Made by a program: the position numbers and the translations under genes. Positions 35,283 through 45,923 of a stretch of DNA of 64,000 nucleotides are shown here, piece after piece (position 1 is the first letter of the stretch; every line of letters starts with the position of its first letter). The stretch spans positions 344,088 through 408,087 of the forward strand of contig JAAOMT010000276.1 in assembly GCA_016748015.1 (NCBI GenBank). The letters run 5' to 3'. The notes below the pieces were generated by a model. That model did not search any database, was not told the DNA's origin, and worked only from the letters and a program-made list of their open reading frames with translations. The stretch comes from Geosiphon pyriformis (lineage: Eukaryota > Glomeromycota > Glomeromycetes > Archaeosporales > Geosiphonaceae).

Positions 35283-36891
35283 CTAAGGTATTCGGAGTTT
35301 CTCCATACCACGACTTCTTATGTACTCCTCAACACCAACTGTGTTATTAAGATATCTTTGGATGAATTCAGTAGTTAGGTATTCGGGCTTTGGCTTATCA
35401 CTATTCTTTCCCTCCTGACTTTCGAATTGATTAATAAGTGGCTCATGTTGATAATCCATTGTAATCGGGGAGTTCTGCTTTGCAACTATCCTTTGCTCCA
35501 TTTCTTGATATGAACTAGACTCATTCTCACTATGAAAAGCAAGAGAACGACTGCTTCTTTCATGAGGGATGTCTGGATCTACGGTGTAGGAGTTCAATTC
35601 CTCGTCTTCTTGAGAAAGAAGATTTAAAGGACTCGGGATATTGTGAAATATTCTTCGTACGAAATTTTTCATGGCCAGTACAGGACTATTTGAAGGAGTA
35701 CTTTGGAAATTGAATTGTTCCTCCTCCCTATCTAAATCTTCCCCTTCTGAAATCTGTGAAGGAGGGGTGGATATGTTAATGGAAGTCCTTTGATGATATT
35801 GCTCTTTTGGGCCCTCCTGACGTTTGTTTGTATCCCCCCTATCAAATTCTTCCGCTTCTGAAATCCGTGCAAGAGGGGTGGATTGCCTAGCTCTTAATTT
35901 AGTACTCTTGGCCTCCGGGTCCGAGAAGAAGCCCAGTTCCTCGTACTTCTCTGGATAGGCGTGTCGAATTCTATTTTGTTTGAGAAAAAGATTTTGCTCA
36001 TAATGTAAATAATATTCATTGCAATATATAAGTTTTAATATGATAACGAAAACATGCCTGTCTCTTAAATCAGTGCTTTTCCGATGATCTAAGCCGATTT
36101 CTTTATCATGACAAATCTTTGCCCAATTACTACCATGCTAAGATTAGAGAACCAATTATGAAACCAAAATTCATATTAGAGAAATTAGGTTATTGATTAT
36201 TGGTACAATAATATATTATTCACCCTCACCTTTTCAACACCCTCAAGCAATTTTCTATCTTCCTCGGGGGTGAAGTAGTGCTTCTTACGGCGCTGAACGC
36301 GACGAAAAATTGGTCGAGTTGAAGTGTCGTCTGATTCGTCAGAAGCTAAATTGGGGGCAGATTCATCAGATATGTTGGTGAATCGACCATAGAGACGATT
36401 GTATTCAGTTGAAAAGCTTGCTCTAAATCTGGTTTTCGTATAAACCAAAGTAAGATCCAAATGCATTAATGGGTGATCCACACTTTACAACTTTCCCTGG
36501 CAATGTTCTTAAGCTCTTTTTAAGAGATTGAATCAGTCACTCAACAACTGTACTCACTTATCCTTTAAATCAACAGCAGTCCTGTTTGAGAAATGGTATT
36601 CAGGATCCTCAACCATTTTCTTCCACGCCCCCACACCATACTGAGTAATAAACAGATAAAATGAGAAACACTAAGTGAATAACACTGAATAGGTTCAAAA
36701 TAATTTATAATTTGAAAAGTTTGATTTTGTAGAAACCACACCTTGAGGCACGCGTTTGACAAGTCTCGGGTCTCAGCTTCGGACCAAAAATGTCGCGGAC
36801 GTCTTGGTTTTCTTGACCTTTTCCTAGGATTATCTCGCCTTAATGTTCTCAGGGTGTCGGAGGTTGTACGACCTTCTCTTTCTTCAAACAT
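35283..36891 (-). CDS. Double-Myb telobox DNA-binding protein, Tay1/Teb1-like (five exons, 399 aa)
   Basis: Exons in reading order are 36891-36742, 36640-36558, 36428-36230, 36137-36058 and 35970-35283, together 400 codons. Two Myb/SANT domains are evident. The first runs RPRHFWSEAETRDLSNACLK, YGVGAWKKMVED, then the telobox-like helix VDLKDKFRASF. The second runs RKKHYFTPEEDRKLLEGVEK, HGSNWAKI, then TDLRDRIRHAYPEKY. In known fungal proteins (Yarrowia Tay1, S. pombe Teb1) two such domains bind telomere-repeat-like DNA at telomeres or promoters. The C-terminal 200 residues are acidic, Ser-rich and look disordered. The intron 36057-35971 has a GC donor (CAG|GCATGT). Which in vivo role applies cannot be told from sequence. 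Confidence 0.8.
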
Positions 36892-37373
36892 AATGAAAAT
36901 AATAAAAAAATTTTGAATTTGAAATTTATGATTATTTGAATTCAGTATTTAACTGTTGCGCGTTGTGGTCTAAGCAAGGTTAAAAAGGTTGGTTTGTTAT
37001 TAATCGCGAGTGTTGTCACAATGGTGTGATATTTTTTACATTTGAACCTATAGTATCATTACGATCTTACCACGAACTTAGACTAGTTCGGTATCATACA
37101 TGAACATGAGATGATCAGGAATCAGGGTCATCAAAAACGTGCACAGAGCGCAGTTAGATGCTCAAACAATTGATCAGATTACCTAATTTTCCAAAGTTAA
37201 AAGAAAAAAATAAGTATTTTTTATTGATTTACGTAATTGCTAATTTTTTTTTATTCAAAATATTATTTAATTTTGTTTTTCCAAGTTAAAATATTATTAT
37301 TTTATTATTTATTATAAAATTTATAAATTTATAAATTTGATTTCGTTATATGATTTATTACAACATTCTAAAA

Positions 37374-37408
<35 letters not shown>

Positions 37409-38508
37409 AGACGCATAAACTGTTTTTAGATTTATGATAAATTCATATATAAATTTCATATCAAAGTACGTTTATATTAATAATAATAATAATAATTAAT
37501 TTAACAAAATATTATTGTGAGAAAATGCTTACAATTATCTGTTTTGTGTTCAATATAGGGTTTTATTAAGATACAAAGACTTTCCTAAAAAAGCCCAACG
37601 GGATGAAGCAACATGGCAATAGAGGCGTAGTCTATTCCTCAGGGGAAGGGTTCACTCAGCTAACAATATGCATATACATCAAATATCGGCAAGACATTTT
37701 TGGTTTTAAGCAGATCCTTATTCTAATATGTCACAACATGAAGTTCACTGAAGATTATTTTCGAAAAGCCCTAAAAATGTTGATTTTTATTTTGTGGCGT
37801 TATGTTCACTTGTATGGTTTTTTTTGATATACGTAAAGATAATGATATATCTCAAATTGATGCACCAAAGAAGAGGCGGATATGAACAAATCGGCCGGCC
37901 AGCCAGCGAACGAATATTATAATGTATCAAATATATAAAGGTAAGAAACTAATATGTTAGTGATGAAAACTAATTTATAGAAAGTGGGATAATAAAAGGA
38001 ACTTCAAAGTTGCGGGTAGATTGAACACTAAAAAATTAAAAAATAATACAGCCTTTCTTAATTCCTGTAATTTTAAACTGATTGGAATTTTCACTAGGAA
38101 ATTTCAAGAATCAAAAAAGAGACACTAATAATACTAAGTGTAGGAGGAAAAGAATTAGTAATTATATGAATACAAGAGGAAATGAAGGTGACTTTTTTGT
38201 TCGTATGTGTGTTTTTGTATGGTATCTATGAGAGATGGATACGTTCATTCGTTCATTTTATCAAATTTCTTGTTAAACAACTGTCAATCCATTCCAAAAA
38301 TGTCTAAGATTGGTCCAAGAGTCTCAAATAATACCCAAATAAACAAGAAAAATCTTCATGATCATCATCAAAAAATACCAAGGCAGAAAGAAAAACCAAA
38401 TATTTTTTTGATAATGCCCCATTCTTTCTTTCTTTCTTTCTTTCTTTCTTTGATTGTCTGGATTCAAAAAAGAACCACTTATTTTAAAAGATTGATCACA
38501 CATGGCTA
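36892..38508. other. Intergenic region with two microsatellites
   Basis: Shared upstream side of the Myb gene and downstream side of the next gene. It has a (TTA)n tract at 37375-37407 and a (TTTC)n tract at about 38424-38451. Short open frames here have no support. Confidence 0.6.
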
Positions 38509-39588
38509 TCATTCCGAGACGATTAACGAAGAGTTAAAAGCATTTGTGAATTCTGCTTCACTGATATTCGGAGCTCCTGAACTTAGATTTAATCCGGTCT
38601 GTGAAGAATTTGCCGAATCTGATAGGTATATTGAAGGAACTCGCGATAATGGTGAGGCTCGATAGGCACCAGTTGTTATAAGTTCATCCATGGCTTTTTC
38701 ACAGAACGATTCGAGAGCTTTTTCCAACTTTTGAAATATTGAGAATTTATGTTAATATTTGATTCATGGGAATAATGAGAGGATCAAGGGTAACAGATTG
38801 ATTGATGTCACACTTACATGATATATTCCTGTAGTGGTTAGTTTTACTATTTCAGCAGGATCGAATTGGTCAAATTTGGTATCAAAACGAAATTTGCAAG
38901 CTCTGAATTTTTCAAAAGACATTTTTTTTTTTTTAAATAAAATCGATCATGGTAATATCTCGAACTGAAATTTTCAAGATGAAGGATTACTTACGCAGCA
39001 AAGAATTTTAGATTCTCGGTTGCTCGATAAGTTCGTGTTGTATCTTCATGAATTTTATCAATGAAACCGAATGGACGTTTTGATCGTCGAACCACAGTAT
39101 TATAAATATCGCAAATCAATTTTCCGTCTCTAGAAGGATAAGTATGAATTAGTATGAGAATTTCTAAAATTTTTCAAATTCACCAAAAAACTCACGCTAA
39201 TGCAGCGAAAAATTCAGTTCTGTCATGCCGAGGATCTGGAAGTTTTACGTAGTTGGGAGATTGTTTTGATTTTGAAGGACGATGAGCTTCAAGAAATGAA
39301 TGATATCGAGCTAAGAATGCAAAAATTCATGTTTAATTTATGTTTTAATTATGATTCAAATGAACCCTTCTATTTTTTTTTAAATTTCAGGTATTTAAAA
39401 TCTAGAAAGACTTACCAATGACGTCATCTTCAAATAATTCTGGATGTGTCCAATCAAGATTAAAATACCCAGGAGAAGCAGGAGGGGTTATCAATGATGT
39501 TCTGTTATCATGAATATCATCATCAAGACTTGAAGAAGTTGAAGAAGAAGATGGGGTAGCAGTATGATTTATAGTTGCTCTTACATAA

Positions 39589-39627
<39 letters not shown>

Positions 39628-40597
39628 AGGGCAGGAGTATGATTTATACTTGCTCTTAGATAAGAAGTATGTGGATATATATTTTTGTCGTCAAATAATA
39701 AACAATCTTCAACTACTTCAAGATATTTTCGTAATATATGTCGATCATTAGTAAGTGATCTAATACTAGATTGTTTATATATATGTCCATCCTCGCTGCT
39801 ACTATCATCAGTGTCGTCATCTCGACTATTCTTTTCCAGATTACTAATCATTTCGAGAACTTCCAAGGCTGCCGATCGAATTCGGACCATTGATTCTGGT
39901 GATAAATCCTCTTTAACCATAGTATAATTTTTCACCGATTGTACAGCTTTTGTTGTGGTGGCGATCACATCTAACACGTCAACCATCACTGGAGTATCAT
40001 CAGATTGAGCATCACCCACGGTAAAATGCCACGCGTCAAGCATTTCTTCTATATCAATGTGACACATGGCCAATACTACTTCGGGGTCAGTTTCGATATC
40101 AAGTTTTGAGGTAATGTAAGAGGGTAATGGTGGTGGTGAAGGTGGAAGTGGTGTGGGTGGAAATGGAATCTCCTCGGGTTCTTCAGAAATATTTAGTAGC
40201 TCCGTTAAATTTGTGTTTATAGTAAGTTTTGGTAAATTATCTTGACTGTAATTATAAATTTTATTTTTAGAATTTTATTTTTTCACCAATAAATTATTTA
40301 ATAAATGACGTACCCATTTTTAGGTTTTTTTGGTTTTATTATGATTCCTCTTTTGGCATAAAAGTGTTGTAAGTGAGTAATGCTTCCAAGTGCCAGAACC
40401 GATTGGCGCTTTTTTGCACTATGAGCAAAATCTCTTGGTTTTAAAGGTTTCTTATAAAATCGTTTTGGTGTTCCTGGAGTCGTGGGCATTAAGGTAAAAG
40501 ATTTATTCTTTTGTCTACCTTCTGGGTCAGTCTCCAGATAAGAAGGGGTTGCAATTGGGGATATAGTGGTATATCTTTGAGCAGAAGTAGCTTCCAT
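38509..40597 (-). CDS. Fungal protein with calponin-homology-like domain (six exons, 555 aa)
   Basis: Exons in reading order are 40597-40314, 40245-39416, 39310-39196, 39129-38995, 38902-38818 and 38727-38509: 1,668 nt, 556 codons. After a Thr/Pro-rich start comes a conserved-looking block (DFAHSAKKRQSVLALGSITH, LQHFYAKRG). A Pro-rich linker and a mostly disordered middle with a 13-Ser run follow. The C-terminal third reads FFAALADGKLICDIYNTVVR, ENLKFFAAACKF and LEKALESFCEKAMDEL, the spacing of a CH domain (L.DG..LC..N, then N...F..AC, then a final helix), which in other proteins binds actin or microtubules. That function is inference here. The last intron ends in AAG. No upstream TATA box was recognised. 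Confidence 0.75.
39589..39627 (-). repeat. (GAT)n microsatellite coding for a polyserine run
   Basis: Thirteen GAT units on the plus strand are read as TCA on the minus strand and give consecutive Ser in the CH-like protein. The repeats SYLRASINHTPA and SYVRATINHTAT on either side show that it lies within a duplicated segment. Confidence 0.85.
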
Positions 40598-41248
40598 TTG
40601 TTTGTTTTGATAACACACAATAACTCGAACGATTATATTTTCGTTTCCAAGTGTATAATATCAAGTTCTAGAACTTTTTAGCAAAACACTGAAATAGATA
40701 AAATAGCTAAAAATAGCTTTGGGTCAGAAATATTTTCACTTCTCTCTTTTTTCTTTGGGGTTTTTGTATTCTTTAGACTTTTCAAAGTTATGAAGAAAAT
40801 TCACGTATGATGAAGAACTTTTTATCTTAAGATGGTGTTCACGGGCACAGTGAAATACAATTACCAAAAGAGGAATGTGAACAGCCTACCTATTCTATTT
40901 GAGGAATGAATAATTTTTTTTTATTGTAGTCAAAAAAGTTGCGGTGGGGTGTTGGTGTCGGTGTTGGTGTTGATGATAGTGATAGTGATAGTAGTGGCAA
41001 CGAAATGACAAATTACCAAAATGAGTTTTACCAACCTTCCTTAACTATTCTTAAAGAATATATGGTTACTCTTCACTATTTCATTAAAAATAGTAAAGTC
41101 GAATAAATAATTAAGAAGTTGACCAGTTTATAGTAAAGCGGATTTAGACTATGGTTGAAAGGTTGACTTGAGAAGTTGTTTACGTGATTGATTGATTGAT
41201 TGTGATTGAAAATTCATGAAAAATTTTTTAAGGAATGTGAGGTTTATC

Positions 41249-41354
41249 GTGGTGGTAGTTGTGGTGATTGTGGTGGTGGTGGTGGTGGTGGTAGTGGTAG
41301 TGGTAGTGGTGGTGGTGGTGGTGATGATGATGATGATGATGATAATGATGATAG
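41249..41354. repeat. Compound (GTG)n/(GAT)n microsatellite
   Basis: GTG and AGT units grade into GAT units. Any frame gives homopolymeric Gly, Val, Asp or Thr runs, so the open frames are not genes. Confidence 0.9.
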
Positions 41355-41925
41355 GAAAGAGAAGTTGGCCGGTACCGATAAACAAGTTCCAAATTATGAC
41401 GGGAAATGGATTGAAATAAGGAAAATTATGATATGATAAAGAAGGAAAAAGGAGGTTATTATTTTAAGAGATAAAAACAAGATTAAGAATTTAAGAAGGT
41501 TTAAAAAAAACTTACACAGGATTTTCTTAAACCTTTTAACCAGTATAAATTCTGGTATTTTGGAAAATTTGAAATAAAAGTAATATAAAAAATGTAACTT
41601 TAGATTATTCGAGAAACATGAGAAATGAATTAAAAATCTTGAGTAGTTGATATATAAAATGGCAATAACAATCGACTGGAATTTCTAAAATGTACCATGA
41701 ATAGAATACAGGAAGGAAATTGAGGCATAACGAGCATGAAAAACATTATTAGTGGTGCATCATAATTATGAATTCAGTATTTCCTATATGTGTTTGACGA
41801 CCTGCTGCTTACTTTAGCTTATAGAGATATGGGCTCACGGTTTCTCTTCTCCCATAGTACTTTTTTTGAATCAATTTTGTCATCCCGCCCACTGCATGTA
41901 AGACATGAGTTGATGGAATTATCAC

Positions 41926-41934
41926 TATTATTAC

Positions 41935-42013
<79 letters not shown>
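41926..42013. repeat. (TTA)n microsatellite
   Basis: About 29 near-perfect TTA units. Confidence 0.95.
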
Positions 42014-43324
42014 TTGAATTTTCATTTCATTTTATTTTATTTTTCATGACGTTTAAAAAAAAATCTTTAGTTTTAATGTAAGCAGTAGGTCTTTGTTTCC
42101 TTTGCGCGGGCTGTGAATGAAAAAATATATGTCAGCTAATTTACTTGTTCACAATTCGGTAATTTTAATCATTTTCTATTCCCATGGTGATTCTTAGTCA
42201 CTTTTATTATGTACATTAATTTTGTATCACTAATCATATCTATTTTTAAATTCTCACAAGATTAATGCCTTTTTCAATGATAGATTATTTTTTGAATTTA
42301 ACAACACGAAAAGTCAATCATCATAGATATCATCATGATCATCCCTCGGAGTGATAGGATTTATCTATTTAACAAACGGTGATGATTATGGTGATTATTT
42401 TGTTTGACAAAAATGAAAATCTGTGTAATAATTTATGAGGTTAATACGACCATTGAAAAAAAAAATTATGTTTAGAAATAATTGTTCTATTTTTCATCGA
42501 CAAGCTTCTTATTGTTAAAAATAAAATTGGTAAGTAGAAAAGTTATGAGAATAAGCCTTTCCTATCTACGAGTAGACGGAGAACTTTGGATTTTTATTCC
42601 CTAATACTCTCATAGAAAAAGAGCTAAATTCGATTGTGTCATTTGACAGTGCACAAACGTTCTAGTCTCCAAGCTTTGCATGATTCTGAAATCTTGTATT
42701 CATGAAAGAATAAACTCTAAGCACTTATTAAAAACCTAAAGACACGAACACCTTGCATCATGAACAATGGAGAACAAAAATGGTAGAAATTTTGCTTACA
42801 ATGAAAATGAGAAAGTTCATTAAGGTTTAGAGCTTTCACAATTGAAAGTTTAGGCTGCCATTAAAATTTAATCCGTTCTTAGACTAATAAATGAAAGATG
42901 TGGGGGATTAGGTAAAGCTCTTTGAATTATATGCAAGAAGATAATCCATCTTTCCACAAATATTTGAGGCTCAAAAAATCAATCATAACAAATAGAGCAT
43001 GTGAAAATTTTCAATTAATAAAAATAATGTTATACAAAGTTTTTGATATCACGAAAGTTTCGAAAATGGCTGTACAAAACGAACCAAAGAACAAAAAAAA
43101 AATGTTCTCACTCCTATCATTTCTTTTTTATTTTGTTTAATCTAAAATTTTATTTTACGAGACTTTTGTTTGTAAATATTTATAAATCTTTAATTTTTGT
43201 TTGTAAATATTTTTACATACGTATATCATGTTTGCTATTGTTGTTGCCCATTTTTATAATCTTATTAAGAAGAAAAGAAAAAAAAGAATAATAATACAAA
43301 AGAATAATTAATATATAATTATTT

Positions 43325-43331
43325 TTTATTC

Positions 43332-43364
<33 letters not shown>

Positions 43365-43392
43365 TATTATTATTATTATTACTATTATTAAT
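43325..43392. repeat. Self-complementary (AAT)n(ATT)n tract
   Basis: Ten or more AAT units pass into ATT units, so the strand can fold on itself. Confidence 0.85.
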
Positions 43393-44019
43393 TGTCATTT
43401 TAAATTGATAAACATCAATTTTATTAAACACTATTTTATTATATGTAATGAATATAATTATTAAAAAGTTCTTAAAAAATATATTATTTAAAACATGCTA
43501 CAATAGACAATAAATAAATTTTGTTTGCATATATCATATAATTACTGTAACTTAATAATTGGTTTTTTTAGAAAAGTACTTGAACACTAATTTTTTTTTA
43601 GGTTTTAAATACCAAATAAAATCTAAATTTTAAGTTAAAAATAAATATAAAAACTATAATTGGGTTTTAGAATTTTACAAAAATCTGTATATAAAAAATA
43701 ATAAATATAATAACTTTAAATATAAAAAAACAATATTTTTCTTGAAAATAAATTGTAATTATGGTTGTTTAAAAAATATTTTAAATATTTTAAATTTAAA
43801 CAAAATATATTTTTAATAATTTAGCTAAAAAAAATAAATAATAATAAAATAATTATTAGATAATCTTTTAAAAAAAATACATTCTAATAAAAAAAAGTTT
43901 TTATTAATAAAATTGTTATATACTATTTTTTCAAAATTTATTTTTTAATATATTAAAAATTATTTAATAATAAATAATATAATTTTTTTTATTAACATTT
44001 AACAAGTAAGGCCCAAATG
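43393..44019. other. AT desert 3' of LINE copy C
   Basis: Nearly pure A/T; nothing recognised. Confidence 0.5.
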
Positions 44020-44115
44020 TTATCTAGCACAATATATTAAACTAAGTAATCTAAACTAAGCACAAATTATGCATTTTCTATACATGATCAACCACTCAAA
44101 CTAATTAGAGCAATA

Positions 44116-44899
44116 CTATAAATCTATCATAACAGACACCATACTATCAAAACTGGAAAAGAAACAGCAAGGTTTACAAAAGCCAAAACATATACCTATT
44201 GCCTTAGCAACTTCAAGCAACCTAACTACCCCAGCCAAGAACAAAGACAATAGATCATAGATTACAGAAAAAACAGAACCATCACAATAAATTAAACCAC
44301 CTTTCTTCATAAAGACCCTATATTTGGTTCTAACCATCCATATTTTAACATAGTGAGCAGTACCAAAATCTCGAACCAAGTCAATAATAATTTTCTCTGC
44401 AGACTTAGCATCATCCAAAACAGAAACAGCTTCCAAATACCAATCCCTGAATAAAAAGTCTTTGCTCAAAGAGATGTACAGCACATCATTAGAAACGCAC
44501 AAAGAGAGCACCTGTGAGATCCGAAACAAAGAAAGACCCAAACCAGACACAGCATACCACTTAGCTAGATGGGAAGCAAACAGATCTTTACAAACATTAG
44601 AGTCAAATACACACACAAAAAAGTGATTAGAGCTCTCCACCTCTTCACAATAAAGACATAAAACACTTGGATAATTTCTGTCATACAAGTGCTTTTGCAC
44701 AGTGACTGGCAGGCAGCAGTGCAGAGCTTTTAAAAAATATAAGCACAGACCAGCAGTGGATTTGCTAGTAAATCCAGCCACCATATGTAAGTTGGGGTGC
44801 CAGACCAAGACAGTATGAACTCAATCCACATCACTAATTATATCACTGTTAATAACAGCAAAACCAGGTTCAACCTCCCATTCAACATGATTCACAGTG
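44116..44899 (-). pseudogene. LINE ORF2, copy C, 3' part (Cys/His motif and tail)
   Basis: Continues the ORF2 after the inserted repeat: VNHVEWEVEPG, VLVWHPNLHMVAGF, then the Cys/His motif CLYCEEVESSNHFFVCVF and a tail with VKIWMVRTKYRVFMKKGGLI, ending at TAG near 44116. The same tail is found in the 20-kb and 56-kb copies. Removing 1,016 bases (insertion plus one 8-bp duplicate) brings both parts into one frame. Confidence 0.75.
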
Positions 44900-44907
44900 T
44901 TACCAGA

Positions 44908-45915
44908 CGAAATTAGAGATATTATTTAGCATGAAATTATCTTATAATTCCTATTATTAATTAGCATATATTATTGTTTTAAATGATCACTTATTATATT
45001 AGAAAAAATGTCCAAAATTATCATTTAATTAATAATCCAAATTGTACACAACACCAATGTAACCTAATTGCGATAATCAATCATGCAATACCCTGAACTA
45101 TGTAACATTCAAAAAGTTCGCTAAAATTTGTAGAAATTCGCCGAAATAATTGATAGTTCACCGAAATATCTAATAGTTCGCTAAAATAACTTATAGTTTG
45201 CCGAAATGTATCTTTAGTTCAGCAAAATTGTAGAAAATAGCAAAGTTCGAGTTCATAGAATAGTGTTATGACAAGTTGTATAAAAGAAGAGCTTCTCTCT
45301 TTGAGAAAATATATCTTACTTTAGATTTATTACTTAGAACCATTTCTATACACACAAAAAGAAATAAATACCAAATAATTTGAAAAACCAAATTCTTTAA
45401 TTATTGTACTTGGAAAATCCCCAAAAACCAACTAACATTTCGAAATTGATTAACTACCAATTTCAGTAAACTGTTAGTGACTCCAGGCCTGGATAGAAAA
45501 CGTTCTCTTGATAAGATCCTATTTCTTTTACACTTCTTTTATTTTTTTTTCTTTTCTTATTACAATCATTAGAGTAGCCTACAGATGAGATTCCTGTAGA
45601 AGAGTTGATTTTCACAGCAAAGTAACTACACATTTTTAGCAAGCTTCCAGACAAGCAATTCCTGGGAAAGAGTTGACGTTTATTACAACGTAACTACATA
45701 AAGCAACTGGCACGGAATTGGCTATTTCACTTATAAGCCCAGCAAGTTCAAATTATAAGAGATAATTTAAAGATAAATTCAGTTACTGGAGGTTCAACCA
45801 CATCCAGAAACGTGAATTCACAGCAAATAAGTATCAACAACATTACAGAAAAGAGACCAAAAAAAAACCTCTGATAACAACAACCCTAAAAATATCCTAA
45901 GCAAAATACTAAACA
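44908..45915. mobile_element. 1-kb unclassified repeat inserted in LINE copy C (copy 1)
   Basis: Interrupts LINE ORF2 and is flanked by TTACCAGA (44900-44907) and TTGCCAGA (45916-45923), an 8-bp direct repeat with one mismatch. A related sequence is at 53660-54610. No terminal inverted repeat and no convincing ORF were seen. It holds a run of about 20-bp units built on AGTTCGCCGAAAT (45105-45235). An alternative reading is a solo LTR from 44898 (TGTTACC) to 45915 (AAACA), but that leaves no target duplication. Confidence 0.6.
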
Positions 45916-45923
45916 TTGCCAGA

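Larger units (their letters stand above)
40598..43324. other. Long intergenic region, no gene supported
   Basis: Upstream of the CH-like gene. Base composition is less extreme than in the deserts, but no frame has protein-like content apart from simple repeats. Confidence 0.55.

Noticed and set aside
38207-38665. 152-codon plus-strand frame
   Set aside because: It overlaps the (TTTC)n tract and the last exon of the CH-like gene in antisense, with no conserved motif.
40950-41000. GGTGTTGGTGTCGGTGTTGG-type repeat as a telomere or G-quadruplex element
   Set aside because: Short and irregular, part of a microsatellite-rich zone; no TTAGGG units.
41206-41436. Gly/Asp-rich open frame
   Set aside because: Produced by the (GTG)n/(GAT)n microsatellite; every frame is open there.
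41790-42025. Poly-Leu and poly-Asn open frames
   Set aside because: Translation of the (TTA)n microsatellite on each strand.
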